A stretch of DNA of 54,507 bases from Alistipes sp. (lineage in GTDB: Bacteria; Bacteroidota; Bacteroidia; Bacteroidales; Rikenellaceae). The notes under the pieces were generated by a model, which made no database searches, was not told where the DNA came from, and saw only the letters and a list, made by a program, of their open reading frames with translations. Position 1 is the first letter of the stretch. Each line of letters starts with the position of its first letter. Of this stretch, positions 1 through 6,659 are shown one piece after another. The stretch covers positions 1-54,507 of the forward strand of contig JAFTOU010000008.1 in the NCBI GenBank assembly GCA_017463615.1, in the 5' to 3' direction. The translations under genes and the position numbers were made by a program.

Positions 1-143
1 AGATTCTCTTTCTTATATGCAAGTCCAGAGCAATTCTGAACAAGATTACCTAATGTCGTCCAACACCAATTATGAGGCAACTCAAATGGAATCCGTTCAT
101 CGATGCACTCCGTTTTGCCATCTATCGTCTCATAATACTTGCT
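1..143 (-). CDS. Type I restriction specificity (HsdS) cassette, partial at window edge
   Basis: This is the N-terminal part of a target recognition domain that runs off the left edge. Read on the minus strand it starts inside the recombination site at 130-150 (residues SKYYETIDGKTECIDERIPF) and continues through the HsdS signature PFELPHNWCWTTLG. That block is the counterpart of PFEIPANWEWVRLG and PFEIPQSWCWTRI in the two neighbouring cassettes. An in-frame TGA lies just upstream, so it has no start of its own here. I infer a silent or recombination-dependent cassette of a shuffling hsdS locus. It overlaps the end of the preceding cassette in a different frame. Confidence 0.6.
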
Positions 144-700
144 ATTACGAATTCAAGATGATTAGATATGCGTATCTGTTCCTTAACAGGTGGTAATGGG
201 AATAATCTGTTAAGTACATAGTCTGTAACGACTCTTTGCTGGCCTGCTGTGCCCTTAAACTTCGCTTCAGAGATAAAGTATTCGCTCTTCAAAAACCACA
301 ATAAATACCTTGTATCTATTGTATTATCGTATGGTCGTAAAACATTAAGCTCTGTTGTACCAGCAGCGAAGCCATTAGGGAGGTTTGCAGCAATAAATGA
401 TTTGCGATTTTGAAAGCACGGCGTAATCTTCGCAAATGCCACATCACCCTCTGCAATATGCGTAAATCCAGACTTAACATCCTTCCAGTAGCGTTGCTCA
501 CATTCAATAGAATTGCCGTATCCTGGTGAGATGTTTGTCATTGGAATAAATCCTACAGACATCTCATCACTAATTGTATTACGAGGGTTTACAATAGTTA
601 CTTTTCCAAGTCTTACCCATTGCCAATTCGATGGTATCTCAAAAGGTATTTCATCGTCAATACAATTGATTTCAGAGCCTACCTTCTCGTAATACTTGCT
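122..700 (-). CDS. HsdS half-gene cassette (one target recognition domain), probably silent
   Basis: About 193 codons encode a single type I restriction specificity domain. It opens in the recombination site with SKYYEKVGSEINCIDDEIPF, has the usual start PFEIPSNWQWVRLG, and ends with the HsdS-type PLPPVKEQIRI before the tail LEFVIASIMRR and stop. The first ATG is at 562, inside the domain, so translation from it would give a truncated domain. The frame is open back to the site but has no proper start. The C-terminal tail is encoded by the next recombination site. HsdS subunits give DNA sequence specificity to HsdM/HsdR complexes. This cassette would need to be moved behind a promoter and the conserved N-terminal segment to function. 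Confidence 0.65.
   Translation of the reverse strand, partial: SKYYEKVGSEINCIDDEIPFEIPSNWQWVRLGKVTIVNPRNTISDEMSVGFIPMTNISPGYGNSIECEQRYWKDVKSGFTHIAEGDVAFAKITPCFQNRKSFIAANLPNGFAAGTTELNVLRPYDNTIDTRYLLWFLKSEYFISEAKFKGTAGQQRVVTDYVLNRLFPLPPVKEQIRISNHLEFVIASIMRR
130..150. repeat. hsdS recombination site, copy 1
   Basis: Inverted 8-bp arms TCATAATA and TATTACGA flank the 5-bp spacer CTTGC (plus strand); one arm pair is mismatched. It is nearly identical to the site at 687-707. It encodes the end of one hsdS cassette and the start of the next in different frames. Inverted arms around a short spacer are the usual core layout for tyrosine recombinases. Confidence 0.65.
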
Positions 701-2019
701 ATTACGAATTCTATTTTATCGACGATTCGTTCCTGTTCTGCAATTGATGGTAATGGCAATAGAAGCCTGTGTAAGGCATTTGATGACAGGCCTTGAATAC
801 CAATTCCCTTGCCACCAATAAGTCCAATGTGCTTATACAAATACAAAGCATAATAGAAAAACAAAGAGCATAGAGGCACATATGGTCTAAGCCTATGAAT
901 ATGGTTTTGAATTCTTATATCATAGTCGAAATTCCATATAGCACTGCGCCCAATATCTCCTCCTTCACATACTAGCAAATCTCCTTTCTTCACGGTGCAT
1001 TTTTCCAATTCTTCATCTGTAAATGGCATCGAACGAAGTTTATCAAGCACAAAGTAATTCCAATACAGATTAGAAGTGGTGATATATTCATACGCCACTC
1101 CCTTCTGATTTGCGCCATTTAAAGCCTTGCCAGTGTTGTGCTGATACAATGTTCCAAGACGAACCCATTCCCAATTTGCTGGTATTTCAAAAGGTATTTC
1201 TTCATCTATACAAGAGACTTGCGAGCCTACCTTCTCGTAATACTTGTTATCATCACCTTTGAAGATAACAGAATCTACCAGGTCCTTCTTCTTTAACTTG
1301 CCCTCCTTGAAGAGTTTAGCCTTCTCTTCTTTGATGCGTTCAAGGAGTACGGATGTTGACTCGTCATTAGGATCTTGCGGTACGAGTCGGCCTTGAATAG
1401 CCTCCTGCAATACAGACTTCTTAAGTTTGTTAAAAATATCAGCATTGAGCTTATCCAAAGCCTCTTGCGACTTCTCGTATTTGTCAGCAATAGGCATTAT
1501 TCCCTCGATTCTTTCAACTATTCTTTGTTGCTCTTCAATAGGTGGTATCGGGACTAAAAACGCATTGAAATTATTCTGTGTTAACTGATTGATTGTAGTA
1601 GTGCCACTAACATCACGCAACTGAGAAAAAAACAAATCAGATTGCAGGAATTGATAGATATATTTATATAATGGAGTCTTACAGATTGCCATAAATGCGC
1701 CAAATGTCATTGGCTCATTAACAGTATCCACAATAGCTGATTTTCCCACTAATCTTTTGCTGCCATTTCGAGCACAAATAATAATATCATTGGGAGCAAC
1801 CCTCAACTTTTCAGGAATTTCTTTGGAAACTCTTACAATATCACACAAGTCAAGTCTGCCATTTTTTATATTCGAAGATCGTAACACTATGGTACCTTGC
1901 GAAGATACCTCTGATGGAGAATACGTCAACCCAATGTACGACTGTGTTATATTGCAAATTCGTGTCCAACACCAACTCTGAGGTATCTCAAAGGGTATCT
2001 CATCATCAATACATTTCAC
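679..2019 (-). CDS. hsdS: Type I restriction specificity subunit HsdS cassette (two recognition domains, no native N-terminus)
   Basis: The 446 residues from GTG 2019 hold two recognition domains. The first starts at CIDDEIPFEIPQSWCW and ends at PPIEEQQRIVERIEG. Next come the central conserved helices (KYEKSQEALDKLNADIF, LQEAIQGRLVPQDPNDE) and a second domain from PFEIPANWEWVRLG to PLPSIAEQERIVDKIEF. The frame is open to 2067 (DSANSHYEKFADGTV) and is then closed by two stops, so the usual N-terminal conserved helix of Bacteroidales HsdS proteins is missing. It ends in IEFVIASITRR, encoded by the recombination site at 687-707, instead of a second helical region. No hsdM or promoter lies upstream; a divergent recombinase gene does. 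I infer a silent storage copy. The family call is firm; expression is doubtful. Confidence 0.8.
   Translation of the reverse strand: MKCIDDEIPFEIPQSWCWTRICNITQSYIGLTYSPSEVSSQGTIVLRSSNIKNGRLDLCDIVRVSKEIPEKLRVAPNDIIICARNGSKRLVGKSAIVDTVNEPMTFGAFMAICKTPLYKYIYQFLQSDLFFSQLRDVSGTTTINQLTQNNFNAFLVPIPPIEEQQRIVERIEGIMPIADKYEKSQEALDKLNADIFNKLKKSVLQEAIQGRLVPQDPNDESTSVLLERIKEEKAKLFKEGKLKKKDLVDSVIFKGDDNKYYEKVGSQVSCIDEEIPFEIPANWEWVRLGTLYQHNTGKALNGANQKGVAYEYITTSNLYWNYFVLDKLRSMPFTDEELEKCTVKKGDLLVCEGGDIGRSAIWNFDYDIRIQNHIHRLRPYVPLCSLFFYYALYLYKHIGLIGGKGIGIQGLSSNALHRLLLPLPSIAEQERIVDKIEFVIASITRR
687..707. repeat. hsdS recombination site, copy 2 (perfect palindrome)
   Basis: Perfect inverted arms TCGTAATA and TATTACGA surround the spacer CTTGC. 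The identity with copy 1 extends rightward into GAATTC (to 711). On the minus strand it ends one cassette (EFVIASITRR then TAG) and, in another frame, begins the next (NSKYYEKVG). It is the best candidate core site for the recombinase at 2121-2924. Confidence 0.7.
1235..1255. repeat. Degenerate hsdS recombination site between the two domains of cassette A
   Basis: The arm TCGTAATA (1235-1242) is intact and is preceded by the same AGCCTACCTTC stretch as at 687. The second arm reads TATCATCA instead of TATTACGA. It falls at the join between the central helical region and the second recognition domain (residues NKYYEKVGSQ). Half the site is degraded, so it may be inactive or used only at low rate. 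Confidence 0.5.
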
Positions 2020-2038
2020 CGTTCCGTCGGCAAACTTC

Positions 2039-2059
2039 TCATAATGGGAATTGGCAGAA
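2039..2059. repeat. Eroded hsdS recombination site at the 5' end of cassette A
   Basis: The arm TCATAATG matches the other sites in 6 of 8 positions and sits at the same place in the protein (NSHYEKF). The second arm is not recognisable. It marks the outer end of the cassette array next to the recombinase gene. Confidence 0.35.
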
Positions 2060-2120
2060 TCAGAGAGTCATCATAATTTATTAAGTGACAACTTTTTGTT
2101 TAACTAAAATGTAATTTATT

Positions 2121-2924
2121 ATGGTGAAGAATTTTGAGCTTTTCCTCCGACAAGAGAATATGTCGGACAACACCATTGCTGCCTATGTGTACGCAGTCAA
2201 TGATTATTATGAGCGTAAGAAGGAGTTGAACAAACGAAACCTTCTTATGTACAAGTCTTATCTGATGGAGACCTTCAAACCCAAAACGGTTAATCTGCGA
2301 ATCCAAGCTCTGAACAAGTATTTGGAGTATATGAACAAGACGAGGTTGCGGCTTAAGTCTGTGAAGGTTCAACAACGCTCTTATTTGGAAAATGTAATTA
2401 GTAATGCAGACTACACATTCCTGAAAAATAAGTTGAAGAGGGAAGAAAATTTGGAATGGTATTTTGTTGTAAGATTCCTGGCTGCAACTGGCGCCCGTGT
2501 TAGCGAATTGGTGCAAATAAAGATTGAGCACGTGAATGTAGGATACTTTGACATCTACACAAAAGGTGGTAAATATCGCAGGCTATTTATTCCCAAGAAA
2601 CTACGAGAAGAAACTATTGAGTGGTTGAGTCATAAGGACCGAACAAGCGGGTATCTTTTCCTCAATCGATTCGGAGAGAGAATTACTACGCGCGGTATAG
2701 CACAGCAGTTGAAGAACTATGCTCTGAAGTACGGGCTTAATGAGAAGGTTGTATATCCACATTCATTCCGCCACAGATTTGCCAAGAACTTTCTTGAGAA
2801 GTACAATGACATCTCATTACTCGCTGATTTGATGGGGCACGAGAGCATAGAAACCACTCGCATATATCTCCGTAGAACTAGCACGGAACAGCAAGCCATC
2901 GTAGACAAGGTGGTTGTATGGTAA
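2121..2924 (+). CDS. Tyrosine recombinase (hsdS shuffling invertase)
   Basis: A 267-residue XerC/D-like site-specific recombinase. An N-terminal SAM-like core-binding domain (about residues 1-95) precedes the catalytic domain. The catalytic residues are visible: Arg in ATGARVSELVQIK, Lys in the beta-hairpin YTKGGKYR, His-x-x-Arg in HSFRHRFAKN, His in LMGHESIETT and the nucleophile Tyr in RIYLRR. It starts at ATG 2121, divergent from the hsdS cassettes, with about 50 bp between it and the end of cassette A. In Bacteroidales such genes beside hsdS arrays invert or swap cassettes to change restriction and methylation specificity. That role is inferred from position and from the palindromic sites. 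Confidence 0.85.
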   Translation: MVKNFELFLRQENMSDNTIAAYVYAVNDYYERKKELNKRNLLMYKSYLMETFKPKTVNLRIQALNKYLEYMNKTRLRLKSVKVQQRSYLENVISNADYTFLKNKLKREENLEWYFVVRFLAATGARVSELVQIKIEHVNVGYFDIYTKGGKYRRLFIPKKLREETIEWLSHKDRTSGYLFLNRFGERITTRGIAQQLKNYALKYGLNEKVVYPHSFRHRFAKNFLEKYNDISLLADLMGHESIETTRIYLRRTSTEQQAIVDKVVVW

Positions 2925-2927
2925 AAG

Positions 2928-2953
2928 TTAAGGGCATCGATTGATGCCCTTAA
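2928..2953. terminator. Bidirectional terminator hairpin
   Basis: A perfect 11-bp inverted repeat (TTAAGGGCATC and GATGCCCTTAA) with loop GATT lies between the stop of the recombinase (2924) and the convergent small gene, whose stop codon is inside the right arm. There is no long T-run. Confidence 0.55.
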
Positions 2954-3165
2954 TCTTGTACTTTGTATAGTGATTTGAGTTCCCCGTTATCCGACTCAAA
3001 TAGGAATCGACCGTTCTTCAAGATGCACTCGTGAGTCTTCTCGTCATTTGTGTCCGTCTTAAGCATCTGGTCTGCTTGCTCTGCTGAGATAATCTGCATC
3101 TCTACACCCTGAATAGTAGCAGTGGTAGCATCTGCCGGGATTGCCAAAAGTTCGTCTAATATCAT
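2950..3165 (-). CDS. Hypothetical small protein
   Basis: A 71-residue acidic protein of no family I recognise. It starts at ATG 3165, a few bases after GGGG, and stops within the terminator shared with the recombinase. It has no signal peptide, membrane segment or cysteine cluster. The charge-balanced composition and clean start make it a credible gene, but it could be a chance frame. Confidence 0.45.
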   Translation of the reverse strand: MILDELLAIPADATTATIQGVEMQIISAEQADQMLKTDTNDEKTHECILKNGRFLFESDNGELKSLYKVQD

Positions 3166-3423
3166 TGCCCCAATTTATTATGTGGCTCAATGTCCCTTTG
3201 AGCACGATATTTGCCAAAACGAAGAGCGTGGGACATAACCTGCTGCACCCATGGCTCTGGTAAACCAAACTCGCAAACAGATTAGCCCACGCAAATCGTG
3301 AGCATTAACTGTTCGCCTTGCGAGTTCATAAATTTTACCAGAATTTAGGGGTGCAAAGCAAAAGCTAACGCTTTCTTCTATAACTATGTGGTGTGTAGTC
3401 CCGCTACACGAATGAGGGAGAGA

Positions 3424-3600
3424 TTAGTTCTTGCCGGCCTCGACAGAAACCTTGCGAAACTCCTTCATCAACTTCTCAAGCTCCAATGAAGCCTTACGAG
3501 CACGAGTTCCGGCAGCCTTGTTACCTTTCTCTACCTGCAACGCAGCATCCTTTGAGAATGCCTCGAATGCCTCATTGATTTTTGCTACCAATTCCTTCAT
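3424..3600 (-). CDS. Histone H1-like protein (Hc1 family)
   Basis: A 58-residue basic helical protein, MKELVAKINEAF to SVEAGKN, matching the small H1-like proteins common in Bacteroidetes (ARKASLELEKLMKEFRK core). They are thought to bind DNA through lysine- and arginine-rich helices. I chose ATG 3600. The longer frame would begin at TTG 3630, which lies inside a TATATTTG promoter box, so the extra 10 residues are not real. It sits between the hsdS locus and the integrase module; homologues are often single genes. The function as a nucleoid protein is family knowledge, not shown here. Confidence 0.75.
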   Translation of the reverse strand: MKELVAKINEAFEAFSKDAALQVEKGNKAAGTRARKASLELEKLMKEFRKVSVEAGKN

Positions 3601-3627
3601 AGTGTCTATTGTTTTAGAATTCAACTG

Positions 3628-3635
3628 CAAATATA
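3628..3635 (-). promoter_or_regulatory. Bacteroidetes -7 promoter element for the H1-like gene
   Basis: TATATTTG on the minus strand, 27 bp before ATG 3600, fits the TAnnTTTG consensus. It rules out the TTG start that overlaps it. Confidence 0.6.
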
Positions 3636-3672
3636 CTTATTTTTAGCCATTAAGGATATTATTGCCTCACTT

Positions 3673-4032
3673 TTATTTTTTCTTGCGAGCGTAAGCTGTC
3701 GCTTGTGAAGCCATCATATCCTCAATATCAGCAAGAGTTGTGTGGTTATCTTCGCGTCTATTTTTATCAAGCCATTCATAGAACTCACTCTCCTTAAAAT
3801 AGACTCTATTCCCTTGTTTTATATGGGGGATGTCTTTCTCGTGTGTCATTCGGTAAATGGTTGACACCGATTTTTTGAGCAACTCACTTACTTCATCCAC
3901 ATCAAGTAGTCTATCATAGTGCTTGATATTATTTTTAATCTCGCTAATACTTGATTCAAGTGATTCTACTTTCTTAAGAAGTATAGCCATCATTTCAGGT
4001 AACTGTTCAAATGTTGTCATTGTCTCTTCCAT
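3673..4032 (-). CDS. Excisionase-type helix-turn-helix DNA-binding protein
   Basis: 119 residues. The N-terminal part (about 10-38) is a predicted coiled coil (LLKKVESLESSISEIKNNI). It is followed by a MerR/excisionase-like HTH at about 42-90: LLDVDEVSELLKKSVSTIYR, then KDIPHIKQGNRVYFKESEFYEWL. The tail is basic (ARKKK). Either ATG 4032 or ATG 4020 could be the start. Such proteins accompany tyrosine integrases in Bacteroidetes mobile elements and bias excision or regulate transfer. Here it lies immediately downstream of the integrase gene, on the same strand with an 84-bp gap. Its HTH resembles the repeated units in the protein at 5229-6296. Confidence 0.75.
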   Translation of the reverse strand: MEETMTTFEQLPEMMAILLKKVESLESSISEIKNNIKHYDRLLDVDEVSELLKKSVSTIYRMTHEKDIPHIKQGNRVYFKESEFYEWLDKNRREDNHTTLADIEDMMASQATAYARKKK

Positions 4033-4116
4033 ATATGATGCTTTTTAGAAAGTATAGGATACCTGAATAATAATGGTTGAAAAGAGGGCTCAACATTTTA
4101 AGTGAGCCCTCAAGAA

Positions 4117-5226
4117 TTACTTCAAACTAATCGCGTTGGCAGATTTTCTCTTTTCCAAATCCATAATGTCAGCGTATATCTGGGTGGTTGAGATAAATCT
4201 GTGAGTTAACATCTTGCTCACGGTGTACAAGTCTGTACCCATTGCTAGTTGCAGTGTCGCAAATGTATGTCTGAAGCAGTGGAATGTTATGTGTTTAGTT
4301 ATCCCAGCTCGTTTCAACCATCGCTGTAAGGGTGCTGTGAGCATTCCACGCGCGAAATCCTCAAACACCTTCCCATCCTTCTTGCGTTTTCCACAATATG
4401 ATAGAGCCTCTTCGCTAATTGGCAATGTTGCTTCAGTCTCCGTCTTCTCGGTACGGATTCGCATACACCAGCCTCCATCCGGGGCTTTTACAATATGCTT
4501 CCACTCCAACTGTATAATATCACTTACGCGCAGGCCGGTGAAGCACGAGAATATTGCTGCCCTGCGTAGCACCGGGATATCACAAGGAGTATCCGCTAAG
4601 CGCTTAAGTTCTTCGAGAGTAAGATATTCTCGTTTTGTCTCTTTGTACTCAATCTTATCAAGGAACTCGTTGATATTCTCCTTTATCAGTTTATCTCTGT
4701 ATGCTCGTTTAAGTACAGCTCTAAAAGTAGAGAAATAGGAAGCCTTTGTGTTGATGTGCATAGGTTGTCCTGGTCTTCTTACCGATGTGGCTGTCATCAG
4801 ATACTCGGAGAACTTCTTGGCAACCTCGACATTCATTTCTTCGAAAGAACACTTACCGTGCATAAACTTCTCAAAGTGCTGGAATGATCCCCACCATTTG
4901 CTGTTAAACTTCTTTTCCAGCGCGAGATTACGATAGTACTCCATAAAGTCGCCCTTCATTGTGGTCTTATCGAGGAAGCTGAACTCATCGTTCAGGATTT
5001 GCTGCACACGAATAGCCCTAATACCCTCAGCTCGCTCCATCATCCTGCGGTTGTACTCTTTGTGCTGATTAGTTTTGGGCTTTTGATACAGATATATATG
5101 AAGATGCTCTTTGTATACACGACGCATTGTCTTCATATCAAGGAGTGCTGGACTGAACTCTAAATAGAGAGAATCACGACCATTCGTGATAGGCTTTTTT
5201 CTAATTGATACTTTTGATACTGACAT
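4117..5226 (-). CDS. Tyrosine-type integrase of a mobile element
   Basis: 369 residues. An N-terminal arm-binding-like region (about 1-95, Bacteroidetes phage-integrase type) leads into a SAM-like core-binding domain (about 98-205). The catalytic domain shows Arg in TGLRVSDIIQLEW, Lys in RTEKTETEATLP, His-x-x-Arg in HCFRHTFATL, His in MLTHRFISTTQ and Tyr in QIYADI. Length and layout match integrases of Bacteroidetes conjugative or mobilizable elements. It begins 2 bp after the stop of the five-HTH gene, so the two are probably co-transcribed and coupled. Its attachment site is probably near 6540-6650, just beyond that gene. It differs from the smaller recombinase at 2121 and is unlikely to act on the hsdS sites. 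Confidence 0.9.
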   Translation of the reverse strand: MSVSKVSIRKKPITNGRDSLYLEFSPALLDMKTMRRVYKEHLHIYLYQKPKTNQHKEYNRRMMERAEGIRAIRVQQILNDEFSFLDKTTMKGDFMEYYRNLALEKKFNSKWWGSFQHFEKFMHGKCSFEEMNVEVAKKFSEYLMTATSVRRPGQPMHINTKASYFSTFRAVLKRAYRDKLIKENINEFLDKIEYKETKREYLTLEELKRLADTPCDIPVLRRAAIFSCFTGLRVSDIIQLEWKHIVKAPDGGWCMRIRTEKTETEATLPISEEALSYCGKRKKDGKVFEDFARGMLTAPLQRWLKRAGITKHITFHCFRHTFATLQLAMGTDLYTVSKMLTHRFISTTQIYADIMDLEKRKSANAISLK

Positions 5227-5228
5227 GA

Positions 5229-6296
5229 TTATTTTGTTCGTTTTTTGTTTGACATAACTAAATCAAGTTCTTGCTTTGCGATTTTCATGCTTCGGCCCTC
5301 TTTGATAGTCGTTACACTATATCTCTTGATGAGTTTGTATAAAGCCTCTCTACCTATATTAAACTGTGATATGGCTTCTTCAACAGTATAGTATTCCGGC
5401 TGAGGAAATTTCTCTCTCATCAGTTGGTCGAAGTGCGTCTTTGAGTAGTAACCTTTGTTTCCCTTTCTCATCTTTGGGATAGGATTCTTATATATGAGTC
5501 CGGAAACATAGTGAGGGGCTAAACCATATATATTGCCGATATCCTCCATTGAATACCATTCCGTGATATTGGGATCTGGCAGTCTATGTTTGAGGACTTC
5601 ATCAATATCTTTCTTAGAATAATAAGTTATTCCCTTATGTCTCATACGCGGAACCATACTATTAGATACACATCCGTGAACGGCCTGTACTGTCATCTCA
5701 TATTTCTTACATACGTCTTCAACAGTATACCACTCAGAGATATCAGGGTCGGGAGTAAATAAAGAGAATCGACTATCAATGTGCTTCTTACTAAAGTAGG
5801 TTTTGTTCCCGTGCTTAACGCGAGGAATATTCCTGGATGAAGCATACTTGAAAATCGTATCTTTACTTACTTTGTACTTCTCTTTAATCTCTTCGACAGA
5901 ATAGTAATCCTCCTTGGGTTTGGCAATAACACGCCTCACCTGATAAGGAACATGGAACTGGAACAGTGCATCTATATCCGCTCTGCGTATGAAAATTTTT
6001 CTATTCATCCTGATACAATTCATCTTACCCGTAACACAATATCTGTAAACTGTTGTGCTGGATATGCCCATAAGCTCGGCTACATCCTCGCATGACAGAT
6101 ATTCCTTTTTAAGGGTAGTGGGGGAAATGTCTGGAAGGTTTTCTTGATGCACAACTTTTTCTAACTTTTGCTCTCGTAGGCGAACCTTGTAGCTTCGCTG
6201 TGAACATTTGTGAGAGCAAAATCGGGTACTCAGTTTATGGGCGATAAATTCTTTGCCGCAAAACTGACAAACTTTTTTAACTTCAATCTTGCTCAT
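5229..6296 (-). CDS. Zinc-ribbon protein with five tandem excisionase-like HTH units
   Basis: 355 residues. An N-terminal zinc finger (CQFCGKEF, then FCSHKC; residues about 11-31) is followed by five repeats of one HTH unit: YLSCEDVAELMGIS (about 66), YYSVEEIKEKYKVS (about 130), WYTVEDVCKKYEMT (about 188), WYSMEDIGNIYGLA (about 247) and YYTVEEAISQFNIG (about 304). Units 1-4 end in an aromatic/basic strand and helix such as YFSKKHIDSRF; unit 5 has a divergent end. Each unit resembles the single HTH protein at 3673-4032. It is coupled to the integrase gene. I infer a multivalent DNA-binding accessory or directionality factor; the iterons upstream of its start are candidate targets. No enzymatic domain is visible. 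Confidence 0.7.
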   Translation of the reverse strand: MSKIEVKKVCQFCGKEFIAHKLSTRFCSHKCSQRSYKVRLREQKLEKVVHQENLPDISPTTLKKEYLSCEDVAELMGISSTTVYRYCVTGKMNCIRMNRKIFIRRADIDALFQFHVPYQVRRVIAKPKEDYYSVEEIKEKYKVSKDTIFKYASSRNIPRVKHGNKTYFSKKHIDSRFSLFTPDPDISEWYTVEDVCKKYEMTVQAVHGCVSNSMVPRMRHKGITYYSKKDIDEVLKHRLPDPNITEWYSMEDIGNIYGLAPHYVSGLIYKNPIPKMRKGNKGYYSKTHFDQLMREKFPQPEYYTVEEAISQFNIGREALYKLIKRYSVTTIKEGRSMKIAKQELDLVMSNKKRTK

Positions 6297-6594
6297 ATTA
6301 GCGATATTTGGGAGGTGTCCACAACCTAGGCGAAATAACCGGCGAAATTTTCACTAACGATGTCCTAGGAGGGATAAATGTTACTTTCTTGTAGAATGTA
6401 GAATTTATTTCGCCATTTCATTGCAGCTCATTGCACTCCATTGCACCTCATTGCATTTCACCCCAAAATCCGCTCAATCAAGCACTTAAAATTTTCTTGA
6501 ATGATGACATTGGACATTGGGGGTGAAATAGGGCGAAGAAATATTGCGTAACGATGATAAACAGTAATAAATGGTTTTATCACCAAGAACAAAA
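6297..6594. other. Repeat-rich regulatory or attachment region at the element's right end
   Basis: This gene-free stretch holds two CCTAGG palindromes (6325-6330, 6364-6369), GGCGAAAT twice (6329-6336, 6341-6348) and once inverted (6407-6414), the CATTGCA iterons (listed separately), an inverted pair ATTTCACCCC / GGGGTGAAAT (6454-6463, 6520-6529) and AACGATGATAAA at 6550-6561. The last is repeated directly at 6624-6635 beside mnmE. This density of short repeats next to an integrase operon fits an attachment or control region; the exact crossover point cannot be read from one end. Confidence 0.45.
6419..6458. repeat. Four CATTGCA iterons with exact 10-bp period
   Basis: CATTGCA occurs at 6419, 6429, 6439 and 6449, followed by GCT, CTC, CCT and TTT. 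One helical turn per unit places the motif on one face of the DNA, as in binding arrays for recombination accessory proteins or autoregulators. It lies 123 bp upstream of the five-HTH gene. Confidence 0.7.
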
Positions 6595-6617
6595 AAAGCG
6601 CTCAAAATGAGCGCTTT
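6595..6617 (-). terminator. Intrinsic terminator of the mnmE operon
   Basis: Stem AAAGCGCTC / GAGCGCTTT with loop AAAAT. On the minus strand it is followed by a run of seven T. It lies about 43 bp after the mnmE stop codon. Confidence 0.8.
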
Positions 6618-6627
6618 GCGATAAACG

Positions 6628-6647
6628 ATGATAAATCATTTTATCAT
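6628..6647. repeat. Palindrome between mnmE and its terminator
   Basis: ATGATAAA and TTTATCAT arms with a TCAT spacer. A weaker relative (AATAAATGGTTTTATCACC) lies about 60 bp away at 6567-6585. Inverted 8-bp arms around a short spacer could be an integrase core site at the end of mnmE. This is a suggestion only. Confidence 0.3.
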
Positions 6648-6659
6648 TGGTATGTAAAT

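Noticed and set aside
3393-3409. GTGTAG-TCCCG-CTACAC hairpin as terminator of the H1-like gene
   Set aside because: It lies after the stop, but there is no T-run on the minus strand and the stem is only 6 bp. The wider stretch 3166-3423 shows no supportable gene.
4117-5226. Integrase at 4117 as the hsdS invertase
   Set aside because: It has the longer mobile-element layout with an arm-binding region and is coupled to the five-HTH gene, while the smaller recombinase at 2121 directly adjoins the hsdS sites.
6419-6458. CATTGCA repeats as a CRISPR array
   Set aside because: The unit is 7 bp with 3-bp gaps; there are no long repeats, unique spacers or cas genes.
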